Origin: Actinernus sp. WN-2022
Taxonomy: Eukaryota; Cnidaria; Anthozoa; Actiniaria; Actinernidae
Reading direction: 5' to 3'
DNA: 64,000 bases
Assembly: GCA_030867875.1 (NCBI GenBank)
Contig: JAOWCC010001589.1
Span: 148,711,745 to 148,775,744, forward strand
Part shown: positions 1 to 11,339 of the stretch, in pieces
Layout: the number at the start of each line of letters is the position of its first letter
Position numbering within the stretch: position 1 is the first letter of the stretch
Notes under the pieces: model-generated
Told to the model about the DNA's origin: nothing
Database searches by the model: none
What the model saw: only the letters and a program-made list of their open reading frames with translations
Position numbers and translations under genes: made by a program

Positions 1-758
1 AAGAAACCATGCTTTTCAACGTGATCAAGTATGTACAAAAGAACTGCTACAACGTGGCTGCAACGACCTAATGCGGCGACTTTGCATGGTTCGCAAGAAG
101 CATGTATTACAGCACCAATTACGTTAGATAAAATGACGAGGACGTTGTGAGGGAGATCAGTTCTCATCGATGGCCATACGTGAGCTCTTGCGAAATAATA
201 TTCCTCCGATTTTGTATCCATAACGTCGTGAACAAAATCAGAGTTAACGTACTTTCGAGCATTATTCAGAGGTTTATCCGTCATATGTGCAAGGCCTTGT
301 TCATCTTCGTCTTCTTCATTTTGTTGAGGATTAGAAATTATCGTCTTGACAGACTCCAAAGCGTAGTGATGTATGTGCCCGTAGTTAAAGTACGGCGGTA
401 TATCTTTTGACTGAAAATTATTCCAGCCAGCTGAGGGAGCGACAGGGACATCTGAAGTTGCTTGCTTGGTGTTGTTCTGGGCCTCATTATTTTCTTTGAT
501 AACCTTTGAAGCTATCCACTTCCCAGCGTCGATACTACTATCGAGAATCTTGTGATTGCCGGAACTGATGCAGTCTGACACACGTTCGATAAGCTCTCCA
601 CGTTTGCCGCTTTGCTTCAGCCCTCGACATTTCAACCAGCGTTTCAACTGTTCAACAGTGTAGTTTGAAGGATCGTTCTCAAAGTAAGAGCCTGGAACGC
701 CATCGCTTTCAGTTAAGATCGTTAAAGGACGAGTAGAAGAACTTATTGTGAATGCCAT
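1..758 (-). CDS. SAP and SWIM-type zinc finger protein, N-terminal part (runs off left edge)
   Basis: Reading the minus strand from an ATG at 758, the frame stays open to base 1, about 252 codons with no stop. Residues about 31-65 ([20 protein letters not shown]) are a SAP-type DNA-binding helix pair. An acidic spacer follows. Near residues 222-236 is a SWIM-like zinc cluster, [17 protein letters not shown]. Proteins with this order usually continue into a YqaJ/lambda-exonuclease-type nuclease, which would lie outside the window. The related gene at 58136-60903 shows that full order. The role is therefore probably a transposon-linked DNA nuclease. SAP is clear by eye, SWIM is good, and the nuclease is inferred. 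A CRE and two CCAAT boxes lie just upstream. Confidence 0.65.
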   Translation of the reverse strand, partial: MAFTISSSTRPLTILTESDGVPGSYFENDPSNYTVEQLKRWLKCRGLKQSGKRGELIERVSDCISSGNHKILDSSIDAGKWIASKVIKENNEAQNNTKQATSDVPVAPSAGWNNFQSKDIPPYFNYGHIHHYALESVKTIISNPQQNEEDEDEQGLAHMTDKPLNNARKYVNSDFVHDVMDTKSEEYYFARAHVWPSMRTDLPHNVLVILSNVIGAVIHASCEPCKVAALGRCSHVVAVLLYILDHVEKHGF

Positions 759-799
759 TCTTACACATAATGTAAAGAAATCTATACACACGTGTGGTT

Positions 800-900
800 T
801 GTTTGTCCGAGTCTCGCGGGGGGTCGAATTTTCGTGACGTCATTAGTGCGGAACGCTATTGGTTTACGTTACAGTCATACAAGGTGTGTCAATTGGTTTA
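800..900 (-). promoter_or_regulatory. CRE plus two CCAAT boxes upstream of the SAP/SWIM gene
   Basis: A perfect CRE palindrome TGACGTCA lies at 835-842, 77 bases from the start codon of the minus-strand gene. Two CCAAT boxes (ATTGGTTT on the plus strand) lie at 858-865 and 892-899. Spacing and orientation fit a compact RNA polymerase II promoter. No TATA box was seen. Promoter activity is inferred. Confidence 0.4.
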
Positions 901-925
901 CATTACAGACCACGTTGGTAGTTAT

Positions 926-1366
926 TTATACGGATTTACACTTGCTACACATAAGCTCCACACGTGTGGTCTGCCATCCTTTCGAGTCGACCAAACGGTA
1001 GCACTCTTGACACATTTGATATCGTTGACAAGTGCTGTAACGAAGAGATGTTCTCTTCTTCTTCTTGGCGGGTGGGATGTGGTTTGTGGTTTGCCTGTGC
1101 TTATTGAAGCACAGCTGATTTGGGAAATTCCTATGACCAGTACCACAAAAGTTCCAGGAGGCGCTGTTCTTTTTATCATAATCACAGGAACTGGTGCTAC
1201 AATAAGAACAGTTTTTAGTACACTTGTGTCTTTGTTGATCTGTGTACCCCTTAACACAGGTTGTGCAGTAATATACCGTGGCCAGGAAACCCGACATGGA
1301 TCGTATGACGTCATAATGTAGCTCGTGAAAGTAAAGGTACACCGTCTTGTGGTTTGTATGACCCAT
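926..1366 (-). pseudogene. Polinton-like type-B DNA polymerase relic, zinc-finger region
   Basis: The open frame carries HELHYDVIRSMSGF followed by YYCTTCVKGYTD and several C-x2-C pairs (CTKNCSYC, TCQRYQMCQEC). This spacing is typical of the cysteine-rich segment before the exonuclease domain of protein-primed polymerases in Maverick/Polinton-type elements. It should follow the segment relic at 1923-2981 on the same strand, and the two are separated and broken. No polymerase palm motif is present, so this is a fragment. Confidence 0.45.
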
Positions 1367-1922
1367 TAGATCGCCGATGAAGGTCTAACTTCAACAGACG
1401 ATGAAACACTTTAAAGTGCAAGTAGCGCCATAAAACAACATGAACTCTTTTTCCCCCAATTTTTTCCCCTGATATACTTCAGTTGTCTCACTTTTTTCAG
1501 AAATTAAACTAGAATTAAACGCTACCCGAATTGCGGGATTGATTCATCTTGTGATATCACAATGGAAACCTACGGGATTTTATTGTACTAGTTTTCTCTA
1601 GGGAGGGAGTTGATTCATCTTATGACAACACAGGATCCATGAAAAGTAACCAAAATTAGGGATTAAATGCCAGAAATTTACAAATTTTGCAAGATTAATA
1701 CCTTATTGCGAGAAGCAAACACAATAGTACAATATAATTTTTTGACATGATACTTACACTTTAATTTGGATTCCCTGAAAAATCAGATAGTCCTGGAATG
1801 TTTTTAGCTCAGGGTGCTGCAGGGTCCCAGAGGTACACATGCATCCTTGTGTAGTTGTCGAGCCTTGACCGTCTCCCCTCTTAAATCACGATATCACACC
1901 CCTTTCTCTAGCTGGATCGCCG

Positions 1923-2981
1923 TCACAGTAGCCCTGGCGCAGCAGATTTCGTCATCATTTTGTATGTGGATGATATTGTTTGGGTATCGATGCAGTCATC
2001 CGTATTAATTATGTTAACCTGCTGTGATGATGGAGATGGCTTTCTTGTTAAGCTCATAACTGGAAGGGCAGAAGTGACCCCGGTATAGAAGTGGTTACAC
2101 TGATCACAGAATTTCTTTTGCTCACGGTGATGTTTCAAATGAGGTTTGACTACATAATGATAGTTAAGACCCACTTTGTGAATGTACAAAGGCGTCTCTC
2201 CTTCAGTAGAACTGACAACGGGCATCATCATCTCCATGCTCGAGAATAACCAGATTCGTGTTCTAATGCTGACCCATCCAACTGCTCAAGACATGGACAT
2301 CACCCCAAGGTGTGTTGTCTTCAGCATCATCCAAATCTCCCACCATCTCGGCGATCGTGATCTCCATGACCTCTCTCAATATAGGGTAGCCCCTGTTGAT
2401 GTTGATAGCCCTGCAACACAGATTCGAACAGAGTCGAGCATGAAGCAGCGTTCTTGAAGATACTTTTTTTAATAGACACGTCTCTTAAGGATGACATTGG
2501 CGTTTCTCTTTTCGTTGTTAAGAACCGATTCATGGCCTCTTCTTTTTTACCTACACCTCCTTGGGTTTTCCACATGGGTGACCCACACTTCCATCGTACC
2601 GTTGGACATGAATCCCTTCTTGCTCTGTGCTACTTTTTGGATCTGGTCCACCATACGTTCCGCATTTAATTCATGGACAGGCATGAATGGTAGAGCAATA
2701 TGATGGTCCAGATCTGCTCCATGAACGATGAGCTGCATGTTGTCCTCGTCCTGGTCACCAACTTCATTCTTCGCATATTCCACCATACAGTCCAGCATAC
2801 CGTGAACCGATCCCATAAGATCCACCATGTTTTCTTGAGGTTTGATCCTCATGGTGACGTTGTATGATTTTTTTATCGTTCTGAATTTCTTACTATGTGT
2901 CGTAGATTTAACGATCATCTTAAAAAAAACCTTCATCAACATCATCATTCTCCTCTTTTTCTTCCACTTCCTCGTGCCCAT
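1923..2981 (-). pseudogene. Polinton-like type-B DNA polymerase relic, N-terminal region
   Basis: Three overlapping minus-strand frames form one decayed product. The first has DLDHHIALPFMPVHELNAER and an Ile-rich strand ending THVENPR. This resembles the start of protein-primed PolB proteins, where a conserved LPFMP-type strand precedes a PRGG-type turn. A frameshift near 2550-2570 moves the reading to the frame continuing GGVGKKEEAMNRFL. A second break leads to PVVSSTEGETPLYIHK at 1923-2237. No catalytic site remains. The family call rests on order and spacing recalled from that family. Confidence 0.4.
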
Positions 2982-3276
2982 TGCCCACTTGCTGGGTTAA
3001 GATATCAAAGAGGTCCTTCCCCCTATTTATGTTCATCCTCAGTTCCCATCATCTTATCTATCCAGGACCTGTCATCTTGAAATGATAGAGGATCTATGAA
3101 CGCACCCACTGCTCAGCGGTTACCCCCCATGAATCTATTAGCCTGCTCAGTTTACCGAAACTAACGCTAAACTGATGTTCTTAAACTTAACGTTTTTCTT
3201 AGGGTAAATCTATGAAGTTCATGAATTCAAAGGTTTACCAAAACTAATGCAAAACTGATTTTCGATTCTCGAAACG

Positions 3277-3786
3277 TTAGGAAGTATTAGAAGGAAGTAC
3301 AGAACTCGGGACATGATGTTTAAAAAATATACAGTATATCTGTTTATTATGTTCTTCTAGCTTTACAGCGTATCGTAAGATATGTAGGCTGTGTGTTCGT
3401 GGATGAGATTGTGGTTGGGCTCGGATGTGAGTCATCCGTATTGTTGGGCGCAGTCCAGCCGGTATATGTATAATTGTAAATTGAAGACGTAAGTAAGTAT
3501 ATCCCTCGTGGGGGAGGTCTGGATAGTGGTCGGTTTCATTCAGTGGATAGAGTTTCACGGCGCAGTTCGGACATGATGAGGTAAATTTGATGTATTGGTA
3601 TTCTACTAAGCATTCATGTATTCTGCTCCTATAACAGGGTAGGGTTATTAGTTCCCATGTCGCTTTACGATCTTCACAATGGATTTGGCAATGGTCCATC
3701 TGTGAATCAAGCAAATTGTCATGATATGACAATGTTGTGAAGTTTAACATGTCCATATTCCCTACAACAATTTCAAGCCTATACAA
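3277..3786 (-). CDS. Unrecognised 169-residue ORF
   Basis: A minus-strand ATG-to-stop frame of 169 residues with several Cys and His residues (HCQIHCED, SSCPNCAVKLYP). I do not recognise a domain. There is no clear promoter or intron signal, and it lies among relics, so it may be part of an older element or a chance ORF. Confidence 0.2.
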   Translation of the reverse strand: MYRLEIVVGNMDMLNFTTLSYHDNLLDSQMDHCQIHCEDRKATWELITLPCYRSRIHECLVEYQYIKFTSSCPNCAVKLYPLNETDHYPDLPHEGYTYLRLQFTIIHIPAGLRPTIRMTHIRAQPQSHPRTHSLHILRYAVKLEEHNKQIYCIFFKHHVPSSVLPSNTS

Positions 3787-3789
3787 ACT

Positions 3790-4190
3790 CTTTACAAACT
3801 CTTTGGACTGTGTTCTGAAACGTATTTAAATCTAAAGCGTGTACTTACACTAAATGTTGTTTCAAAAGCTGGACACTGAGACACACCTTGAATTAAATAT
3901 TTGCGTGAGTACCCACCCCCTCCTCCCGAGATACAATACCAAGTACTCCCTCGTAGATAAATGTGCATCTTTAAAACGTTGATATCAAAGGCTTCATGTT
4001 CTAACACAAACTATCAAGTCTTTCATAAATAGATTTACAACTATAAAATATATATGGCTACATGCATGCTCAACAGAACACATCAAACAGTACCAGGCAA
4101 GTCTTTCATAAACCCTTCGTTTCTTAACATGTTCAACACAAAATATCCACTTAAGTCTGCAGTTCTTACAAAACTTAGCATCGGGACCTA
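3790..4190. other. Gene-poor stretch
   Basis: I see only short minus-strand frames without recognisable motifs and no repeat structure. Confidence 0.4.
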
Positions 4191-4199
4191 TTTGGCTAC

Positions 4200-4752
4200 T
4201 TTTGTTTGGCCATTTCGGCAAATATTTTCATGAACTGGAGCTGTTGGCTTTAGTTTTCCTGCATTGCGTTAACAGCGATCTTCATCGTTTCAGCAATTTT
4301 GTTATCTTGATTTTGCAATCCCTCCATTATCTCATCAGATTTATTTGCCCTCTTACCTTCTCCTTCATCGCTCAGTGCCTGGTTTCTCTTGAGTTTTCTT
4401 TCTTTTTTTACTGTGCTGCGAACTCACTACTTTCACTATCAGAGGGAGTTTTCTCTGGTTCTTTACTTGTGATTGCATTTTCATTGTTAGTCGATCAACA
4501 TGGAGCCACAGCGCTTGGGTTTCCTGCCGAAATGATATGCTTTAAGATTACGGAGTCCTTCTTCCCAAGAATGATGTTGATTCTCCCATAATGTGGGGAT
4601 GTCTTCATGTTTCCTCCTGTTTGTCTTCTGTTCCAGTCGTTGGCCTTTTTGTACTGCTCTTTTAGGTAGCGAAATTTTCTTTGTATTTGTTCTTTTGACT
4701 AAGATCCTTTGAATCTGTCATTGAGTCTCTCTTGTATTTTAGACCAGTACTC
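4200..4752 (-). pseudogene. Myb/SANT-like DNA-binding protein relic (Harbinger-associated type)
   Basis: Read on the minus strand, the sequence gives EYWSKIQERLNDRFKGS, a TAG stop, then KEQIQRKFRYLKEQYKKAND and GGNMKTSPHYGE. After a frameshift comes KKDSVILKHIISAGNPSAV. This helix-rich, Trp-containing pattern matches the Myb/SANT-like protein encoded beside Harbinger transposases. The tail has an acidic Ser-rich stretch and an amphipathic helix ending KIFAEMAK. One in-frame stop and at least one frameshift show it is dead. The LINE tail at 4770 abuts it. Confidence 0.5.
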
Positions 4753-4768
4753 CCTACTCGGTGAACTA

Positions 4769-5260
4769 TTATTATTATTATTAAAATCACTTATTACACG
4801 GTATTGCTAACAGCATAACGCTGATTTACATAGAATCCGTGGCTAAAAAACACATCCGTAATATAAAATTAAAATTAAGTCCTAATACTACATGTATATA
4901 CCTAATTATGTATTATATTCTGCGCGTATAAACAATAATATATAAAATAGTAATAACAATAACAAATACAAAAGTAAAGTAACGTATAGTAAAAATAGTC
5001 TAAAAGTCAATTAAGGAGAGAGGCAGTCGCAATTTTGTTCTTAAAAGAAACTAACGACCTAGTCTCGCGTAATTCAGCTCGAAGCTGGTTCCAGAGCTTT
5101 GCTCCATTGTAGGAGATGTCTTTTTCGCAAACTCAGTTTTGGGGAGGGGCAAGCAGAGTTTGGTATCTGCCCCCCTCAGGTTGTCAGAACTTTCGAATTC
5201 AGTATCATACTCTCCCCACAGATCTATAAGGAAAATATCCTGTTCTGCTGTCAATTTCTC
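4769..5260 (-). mobile_element. 5'-truncated CR1/L2-type LINE, 3' end
   Basis: The minus-strand frame at 5051-5254 reads LCLPLPKTEFAKK and then, after slippage, a LWNQL-type stretch. This is the usual C-terminus of reverse transcriptase in CR1/L2-type LINEs, where a conserved NxAKLWN block precedes the stop. The untranslated tail ends in a short (TAA)n run at 4769-4784, as these LINEs do. The 5' breakpoint is approximate. Confidence 0.45.
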
Positions 5261-5330
5261 ATATGAGCGTTTCTCCGATGACTTTGTTGCATAATCGTTT
5301 GATGAATCTGACCAACAACTCGATGCAGAA

Positions 5331-8300
5331 GCTGGGCTTCAAGAGCGGGAAGAACTTGCTGGACTCAATTTATACTGATAATTTGGGACATTGAAAATAG
5401 TCTACTCAGGTAGCCAGTGTCCGTGGATGTAGTATACTAGTAGGATGTAGATTTGAACTTGTATCGTATGTTGGACTCACTTCTGTTGTTCCCTGGTAAA
5501 ACCCTCTGAAGGGAAATGGGTTAGTTTGATCCGCCATGTTGGGCTTCGAGTGCATCTCACAATGTCAACAAACCTTTGACACTTTTTCCAGAATTGTTGC
5601 AAATGGCCTGCCCTTGGGGCACGCTGAAGTTTGCTCGACGCAACATTTTTCTGTCGCGTCACCAAAATGCATCCGCACTCAACAACATGTCAATCATTGG
5701 GACAAATATCACCGAAATGTCACAAGTGCGGACTGGCCCTAAGTTGAAACAATTGGTAAACATACATTTGATTTAATGCTTTGGTATGTCCATCAAGTAG
5801 GTCAGCCAAAACATCGCAACTTATGTCTCCTAGAATTTAAAGTTCTTTATCTCCACATCAGTTCTACCAACAAAAGTTTCAAATGCGTTGATTATACACA
5901 TTTGTGAATTAGAAATAGAAAACGTATACCCCATCTTTGACATAAAGAGCAAACTGGGACGACTCCATCTCAGACGTTGTTTGACAGGACTGGTTATTAA
6001 CAACTCTCGAAACCTCATACTACAAGCTTCTTTTAAACTATAGCAACCCGGTTGTCAATTGTGTTTGATGTCGCGCTAGAGCTCTTCTTGGCTTTGCCCT
6101 GGATTGGCCTTTTGTTGATCAAATAGAAGTACTTGTTGCAGACTAAAAGTCCGAATTTTGTTAATCCATTTCAAAGGAAAACTTGAATACTGTACCCAAC
6201 TTACCCATTCTTCGAGTCATCTAATGAGTTTGCTCCCAATTTGACGTGTTTCCCCCAAATAAACCAAGCCACTGTCTTGATCGCTGTTTAAAAAAGAAGA
6301 GAGAAATTATTTATTTTGACCACTGATAGTAAATATTTTCATAAATCGGGTAAAAACAGATATGATTAATGTTCGTGAAGACGATAATTTTTTTATGAAT
6401 CAAAAACTGTTATTTGTAGTCTTCTAGCAAAGCGAAACCACTTTAGTGATTCATTTACACATTTTAAATGCAGTACTAGTGTTTCTTGCAGTCTCATTAG
6501 AATTACCTTGTTTTTGCACCTCTGCCTTGTTCACATATTTGCACCACAGTTTACCTGAAAAACACACAATAGTTTAACAAGGGCACATAAGAGGCAAGTA
6601 AAGTTAGTTATTTTGAAAATACAAGAAAATTAAAATAGCAAACAGAAGATTTATACTCTACCTACCACTCGATTTGAAAGATCGCTTGTGCAGCAGAGGC
6701 GTACAATTGAAAATACTGCAAACTTTTTGAACGGATAATTACAATATTAAGGACAAATGAACGTAGCAAATCTCAAAAAGATCGGCATTCTGTTATACCT
6801 TATCTTCTACAAACGTAATAGTCACCATCTCTAGAGCCTATCTAATGAGCTCGAACCTGACGAACTCCCTCTGACTACGTCTGAGTAAGTCCTCGTGAAC
6901 AACTTGTAGTCTTGAAATTGCTTTACTCTATGCCAAAGCTTAAGACAAGTGAACTAAAGTACGTGGTGGCCTTGCTGGGTCGTGGTGGGCATGGCATGTA
7001 ATGGAATGTTTTTGTAACTCGTGGATTGTCGTGCGATCGCCGTAATGTGATAACTATGCGGTGAAATGAATACTTTTGTTTCTCACTTCCCAGAACAATG
7101 TTTGACAAACTGCGGACGTAACCCACCCCTCCCCCAGAATTTAGTCCAAAATAAATAAATAAGAAAGATCATGCAGGGCCAGAAGGTTGAGCAAGTGAAA
7201 TTCTAACCTGTGACTAGTCTTTGAAGCCGGCTCTTCTGTTGGTGCCAAGAATATCGACCAAAAGGACCTAAAACTTGAAAGTATCTTTCATAATCTTTCA
7301 GTGGTTTGACACACATTTTGAAAGCTGTATTTGTAAATAGTAAGAATCAAAGCTAAGATGGCCGATGGTGAAGACCAGGCAAGGACTGCTCGGAAACGAG
7401 GTTGTCGCAAAGCATGATGGAATAGTGTTAACAGCATGACAGTATAGTGACTACTGGCTTCATAGAAGCAGTAAACACAAAAACAGTAAATACCGAAGTA
7501 GTGAATTACAAGGTTTGTATGGGAGTTCTTCCGAAAGCTCGGAATAATAACGTCATTTAGTTGCGGATCTAACGGTAATACAAGGTAAATAAAGGAAGAA
7601 GGCTTACTTGAAGTTGTTTTGTTGTCCTATTTGTGTTCAGGTTGCTAGAATGGTGTTTTATGGAAGTCTTGAGTCATAAGCGCTTCACTAAATGAACATT
7701 GATAAGGTCAGAATTAACGTGCTTGTCTTTGACACCTTCATAAGCTTCGAAATCCAGTTGTTGTGAATCCCCTCTACAGTCGACCTCCTGAACGTATCCT
7801 TTCACTGACTCAAATTACTCGAACATTAACGGACGTCAGTTAATAAGTTGATCGTTAATCCGCCCTCCACCGAGAGAGGGAAAGGAAGAGGGGTGGGAAG
7901 CAACAACTAGCGCTGTTACAGTGCTGAGTGTATCCCAGATCACTGGGCACTAGTGTAGCGTGTATCCCCTCCCCTTGGAATATTTTAGGGCTACGTGTAT
8001 CCCCGTTCATTCAGGACGTTGAAGGAGTGTAAAGCGCCTGCTTTTATCACCAAATAACCACAAAACAGCGTGGGTATATGCACCAAGGAATCAAGGTAAG
8101 GTATTTTGATTTAATCACCTAATATTTTTATATTGTTATCTCACAACTCAGAAAAAAATCGTGAATGCAGCGCAGATCGAGACGGCCGTGTTATACAACG
8201 GAAACCTGCACTTGTACAAAAACTTGATCTTTATTGCTTTGCTTTTCCATTCGGAGAAATATTCTTTGAGACGTTATAATATACATAATTCAGCTTATTA

Positions 8301-8379
8301 ATCTATAAGCTATCAGACCTACAGGCGTTTTCAATCAATGTTCTATTCATCTTGATGAGGATGTTGGGGTGGGTGTGAA
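5331..8379. other. Long gene-poor stretch
   Basis: About 3 kb of AT-rich sequence with only short frames. None shows a domain, convincing splice structure or terminal repeats. It may be intergenic or intronic. Confidence 0.4.
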
Positions 8380-8387
8380 TTATATCC

Positions 8388-8431
8388 CGGGGGGAGGGGA
8401 AGGGGGGGGGGGGAGGGAGGGAAACTCCCAA
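8388..8431 (+). repeat. G-rich tract
   Basis: Runs of 4-13 guanines interrupted by single A bases. It could form G-quadruplex DNA and is prone to length errors. Confidence 0.6.
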
Positions 8432-8569
8432 TATTGAACTGATCGGGTGCTCGCCGCTCCTTTTAGGGGTAAAAAAATCTTTATTCCCGTTCCTTTTAGG
8501 GGTCTTATTTGTACGAAGTAATTAATATGTACGCATATTGTAATTATTTCAGGGGTCATTTCCAAAATG

Positions 8570-8840
8570 ACCAGTGAGCACCCCCTCAGTGGTTAAGCGC
8601 CGGTTTGTTGTGCGGGAGGTCGCGGGTTCAAACCCCGGCCGGACCAACACTCAGGGTTTTAAAATAACTGAGTAATAGGTGCTGCCTTTGCGAAACAATT
8701 TCGTTCACGAACTGCAAATGGTTAGACCTTCACGTCTTCTCGGATAAGGACGTTAAATCGTAGGCCCATCAGTGGATGAAGGGCCACCTCGTGGATATGC
8801 CACTGATTAAATCGTTATTATTATTATTATTATATCAGAG
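8570..8840 (+). mobile_element. tRNA-derived SINE
   Basis: The head has an A-box-like CTCAGTGGTTAAGCG and, about 35 bases on, the B-box GGTTCAAACCCC, the split RNA polymerase III promoter of a tRNA. A non-tRNA body follows, and the copy ends in an (ATT)n run at about 8815-8836. This is the normal SINE layout. The ATT tail resembles that of the LINE fragment at 4769, so the two may share a LINE machinery (inference). Confidence 0.75.
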
Positions 8841-9330
8841 TCCCCACCGGAATTATACCCCCCTTAATACATGTATACTACACTTTATCATTTCAAGTTT
8901 CAAATTATCCTCCTTTATGCATTTCCATATACATTTTTATTAGTAATCAGTGCACTTTTTTAGTAAAGTAATATTCTAACCAATGAAACCTGGTTCAACA
9001 TTTTTTAGCTTCAAAGAGTGAGATGCTAAGAATGGAAGACATATTATCATGAATTATTATCATAGGGCATGTGGTAAGCACACATTACATGCTAAAGTGG
9101 AGAGAAATAATCAAACCCCCTATAGGAGTCCAGTAATATCACACAAGGTCAAAACCCTCACCCGGGTCAGTCGTCTTCTTATGCTCAAGTGAAGAGGTTT
9201 GTTTAGCAAACCCACCTCCTCCCCATATCCTTTCCACTTGCTTACTTATGGCACTTTTGAACAAAATATTAATTATCATTTTATCAATCAGCATCTGTGA
9301 TAGTGGAATTCTTATAAGTTATATTAAAGC

Positions 9331-9360
9331 GGCTATGTGCACAAGGAACTGCACATAGCC
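9331..9360. repeat. Perfect 11-bp hairpin
   Basis: GGCTATGTGCA at 9331-9341 is followed after 8 bases by its exact reverse complement at 9350-9360. No function is assigned. Confidence 0.7.
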
Positions 9361-9925
9361 AGTTTGATTAATCCAACTCAGTTGTCATGTGTTTCTTGCC
9401 CTGGAACCCGAGCTCCACATTGACAGCAAATCCACCTGGGGTCATTATTCAGTTGAAGGCATAAAATATATAAGCTTTGAAATGGAAAAACCTACTAAGT
9501 AATGCATCCTTTTCAAATATTTCCATAAGTTATAAAAGTATCATTAACATTGCTAATTATATATATTTAGAAATTATGGGAACATCCTAAGAATGTGTGA
9601 TTTCATTGGCGTGTTTGATTTGATATATATTTTTTGCTTGATTTTTTTATAATGCATGCTCAAACCGGCATTTCTTTTCCCAGTGATTGATAAGCGTATT
9701 ATAAAATGAACAAAAGTTGGTTCTCTGTGTTCACTCACATGCTGCTCATGCATCCGCAGATTTTTAAGACCGCGAGCATGCATAATTGTTTTATAAAATA
9801 TGGAGAACCATCTTTTATTAGTTAAATATATACCATACACTGTACTGTAGGTTACTTTTTTTGTAAATCATATGTCTATGTATTATAGGTACAGTATATG
9901 ACTTGCATTATTTTTGTTCATACTC

Positions 9926-10114
9926 CTACAGATGTACTTCATTGGTCTGAGAGCTGCAGTCAATGCATACCCATTTCTTCTGCTCTGCTCTCCTAAAGAA
10001 CTTCTGATGAAACCAGATGTTACAGGTATCACACTGCACCAGAAGTGTGTGGCATACGACATGAGCAGTGGACATCAACATTGAGACTTGCCAAAATCCC
10101 TGGGCTATGTACAT
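9926..10114 (-). pseudogene. PHD-like zinc finger relic, probable tail of the Ginger-like gene
   Basis: The frame contains VQCDTCNIWFHQ and, further on, WVCIDCSS. This is the second half of a PHD-type finger (C-x2-C, W-F-H, W-x-C-x2-C). It lies on the same strand as, and downstream of, the Ulp1-like piece at 13884-14289, from which it is separated by the LINE at 10236-13875. The related gene at 58136-60903 also combines PHD and Ulp1-like domains. I read it as the cut-off 3' end of the transposon gene. Confidence 0.4.
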
Positions 10115-10466
10115 TGTACACGGCTAGTGTATGGAAACATTTTGATTGACTTGCTTTCCAAACAGCTCCATAGATGTTGTCTGATGCTTCTTCTGTTAAA
10201 GTTTAGAGCACACGGATTTTTCCCATAGCATAGGGCTGTTAGATAGATAGATAGATACTTTATTATGCACAGAATTCAAAAAAGCTAACACTTATTTACA
10301 TTGAAGCTGTGCGTCTAAGATATAATACAAATACAAACATAACAATAAATACAGACAAGCAATCATATCTAAGATAAAAAAAACTAACCTAACTACTAAT
10401 AAGTAACTATATATAATAATAATAATAATAATAATGTTAAACTACTGATAAGATAATAACAATAAA

Positions 10467-11339
10467 CTATAATGATAAACTATAATGATCTGGCAGACGA
10501 GTCCAACCAGTAATTGGCGCTGAAGGTTCTGATAGAATGAGAGCTCTTAATGGTTGAACTGAGACTGTTATAAAACTTAGCTGCTGAATAGGCAAAGGAT
10601 CTATAACCAGATTTAGAGGATATTTTAACCATATGGAGATTAGACCTATTGCGAGTATTGTAATTATGGACATCAAACATTTAAAGACAGTAAGACATTT
10701 ATGAAAGTGCCATCGATCAAGTAAGGGGACCCAACCAAGCTCTCTGAATAACTGCTCTGTGCGTTCTTCTCGGATTTTCCTCCGGAGTATGATGCGCGCT
10801 CCTCTCTTCTGTAACCTCAGGAGTCTATCAAGGTTAATTTTATCCGCATTAGACCAGATTACATCACAGTATTCATACAGCGGCTGAATGAGAGTTCCAT
10901 GCAGAAGCTTACAAGTGTCAATATTAAGATATTTCCGGATCCTCCCAAGGAGGTTAAGTCTACGAGATATTTTAGAAGCAATGACATCAATATGGTCATG
11001 CCAGTTCATTGTAGCATCGAAAGACAAACCTAGATACTTAACAGTCTCTGGTAGTTCTAATAGTGTTCCTGATAATGACAAAGAAGGCTTCTGTGATCTT
11101 GCTAAACGTTGATTAGAACCAAATAACATAACTTTAGTTTTAGTACAATTTACAATTAATTCGTTATCAGTAAACCATCTACTAAGAGCACTAAGTTCAT
11201 CCTGAAGTACAGATTGTATAATCTGAACATCCTTATCGGCAAAAAAGAGAGCAGTATCATCGGCATATATTACTACCTTACAATGGTGGACATTATGTGG
11301 TAGATCATTGATGAAAATGATAAATAGTAATGGCCCCAA
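10467..11339 (-). pseudogene. LINE reverse transcriptase, C-terminal part
   Basis: The frame begins GPLLFIIFINDLP and carries the catalytic YADDTALFF box, then KYLGLSFDATMNWHDHI and the LQKRGARI block, all standard for the C-terminal half of LINE RT. Near 10680 the real frame moves to the one reading VHNYNTRNRSNLH and AAKFYNSL, another frameshift. Two frameshifts in one copy indicate decay. Confidence 0.75.

Noticed and set aside
147..410. Plus-strand ORF of 87 residues
   Set aside because: It lies opposite the continuous SAP/SWIM reading frame and shows no domain.
794..1321. Plus-strand ORF of 175 residues
   Set aside because: It is the antisense shadow of the Cys-rich polymerase relic at 926-1366.
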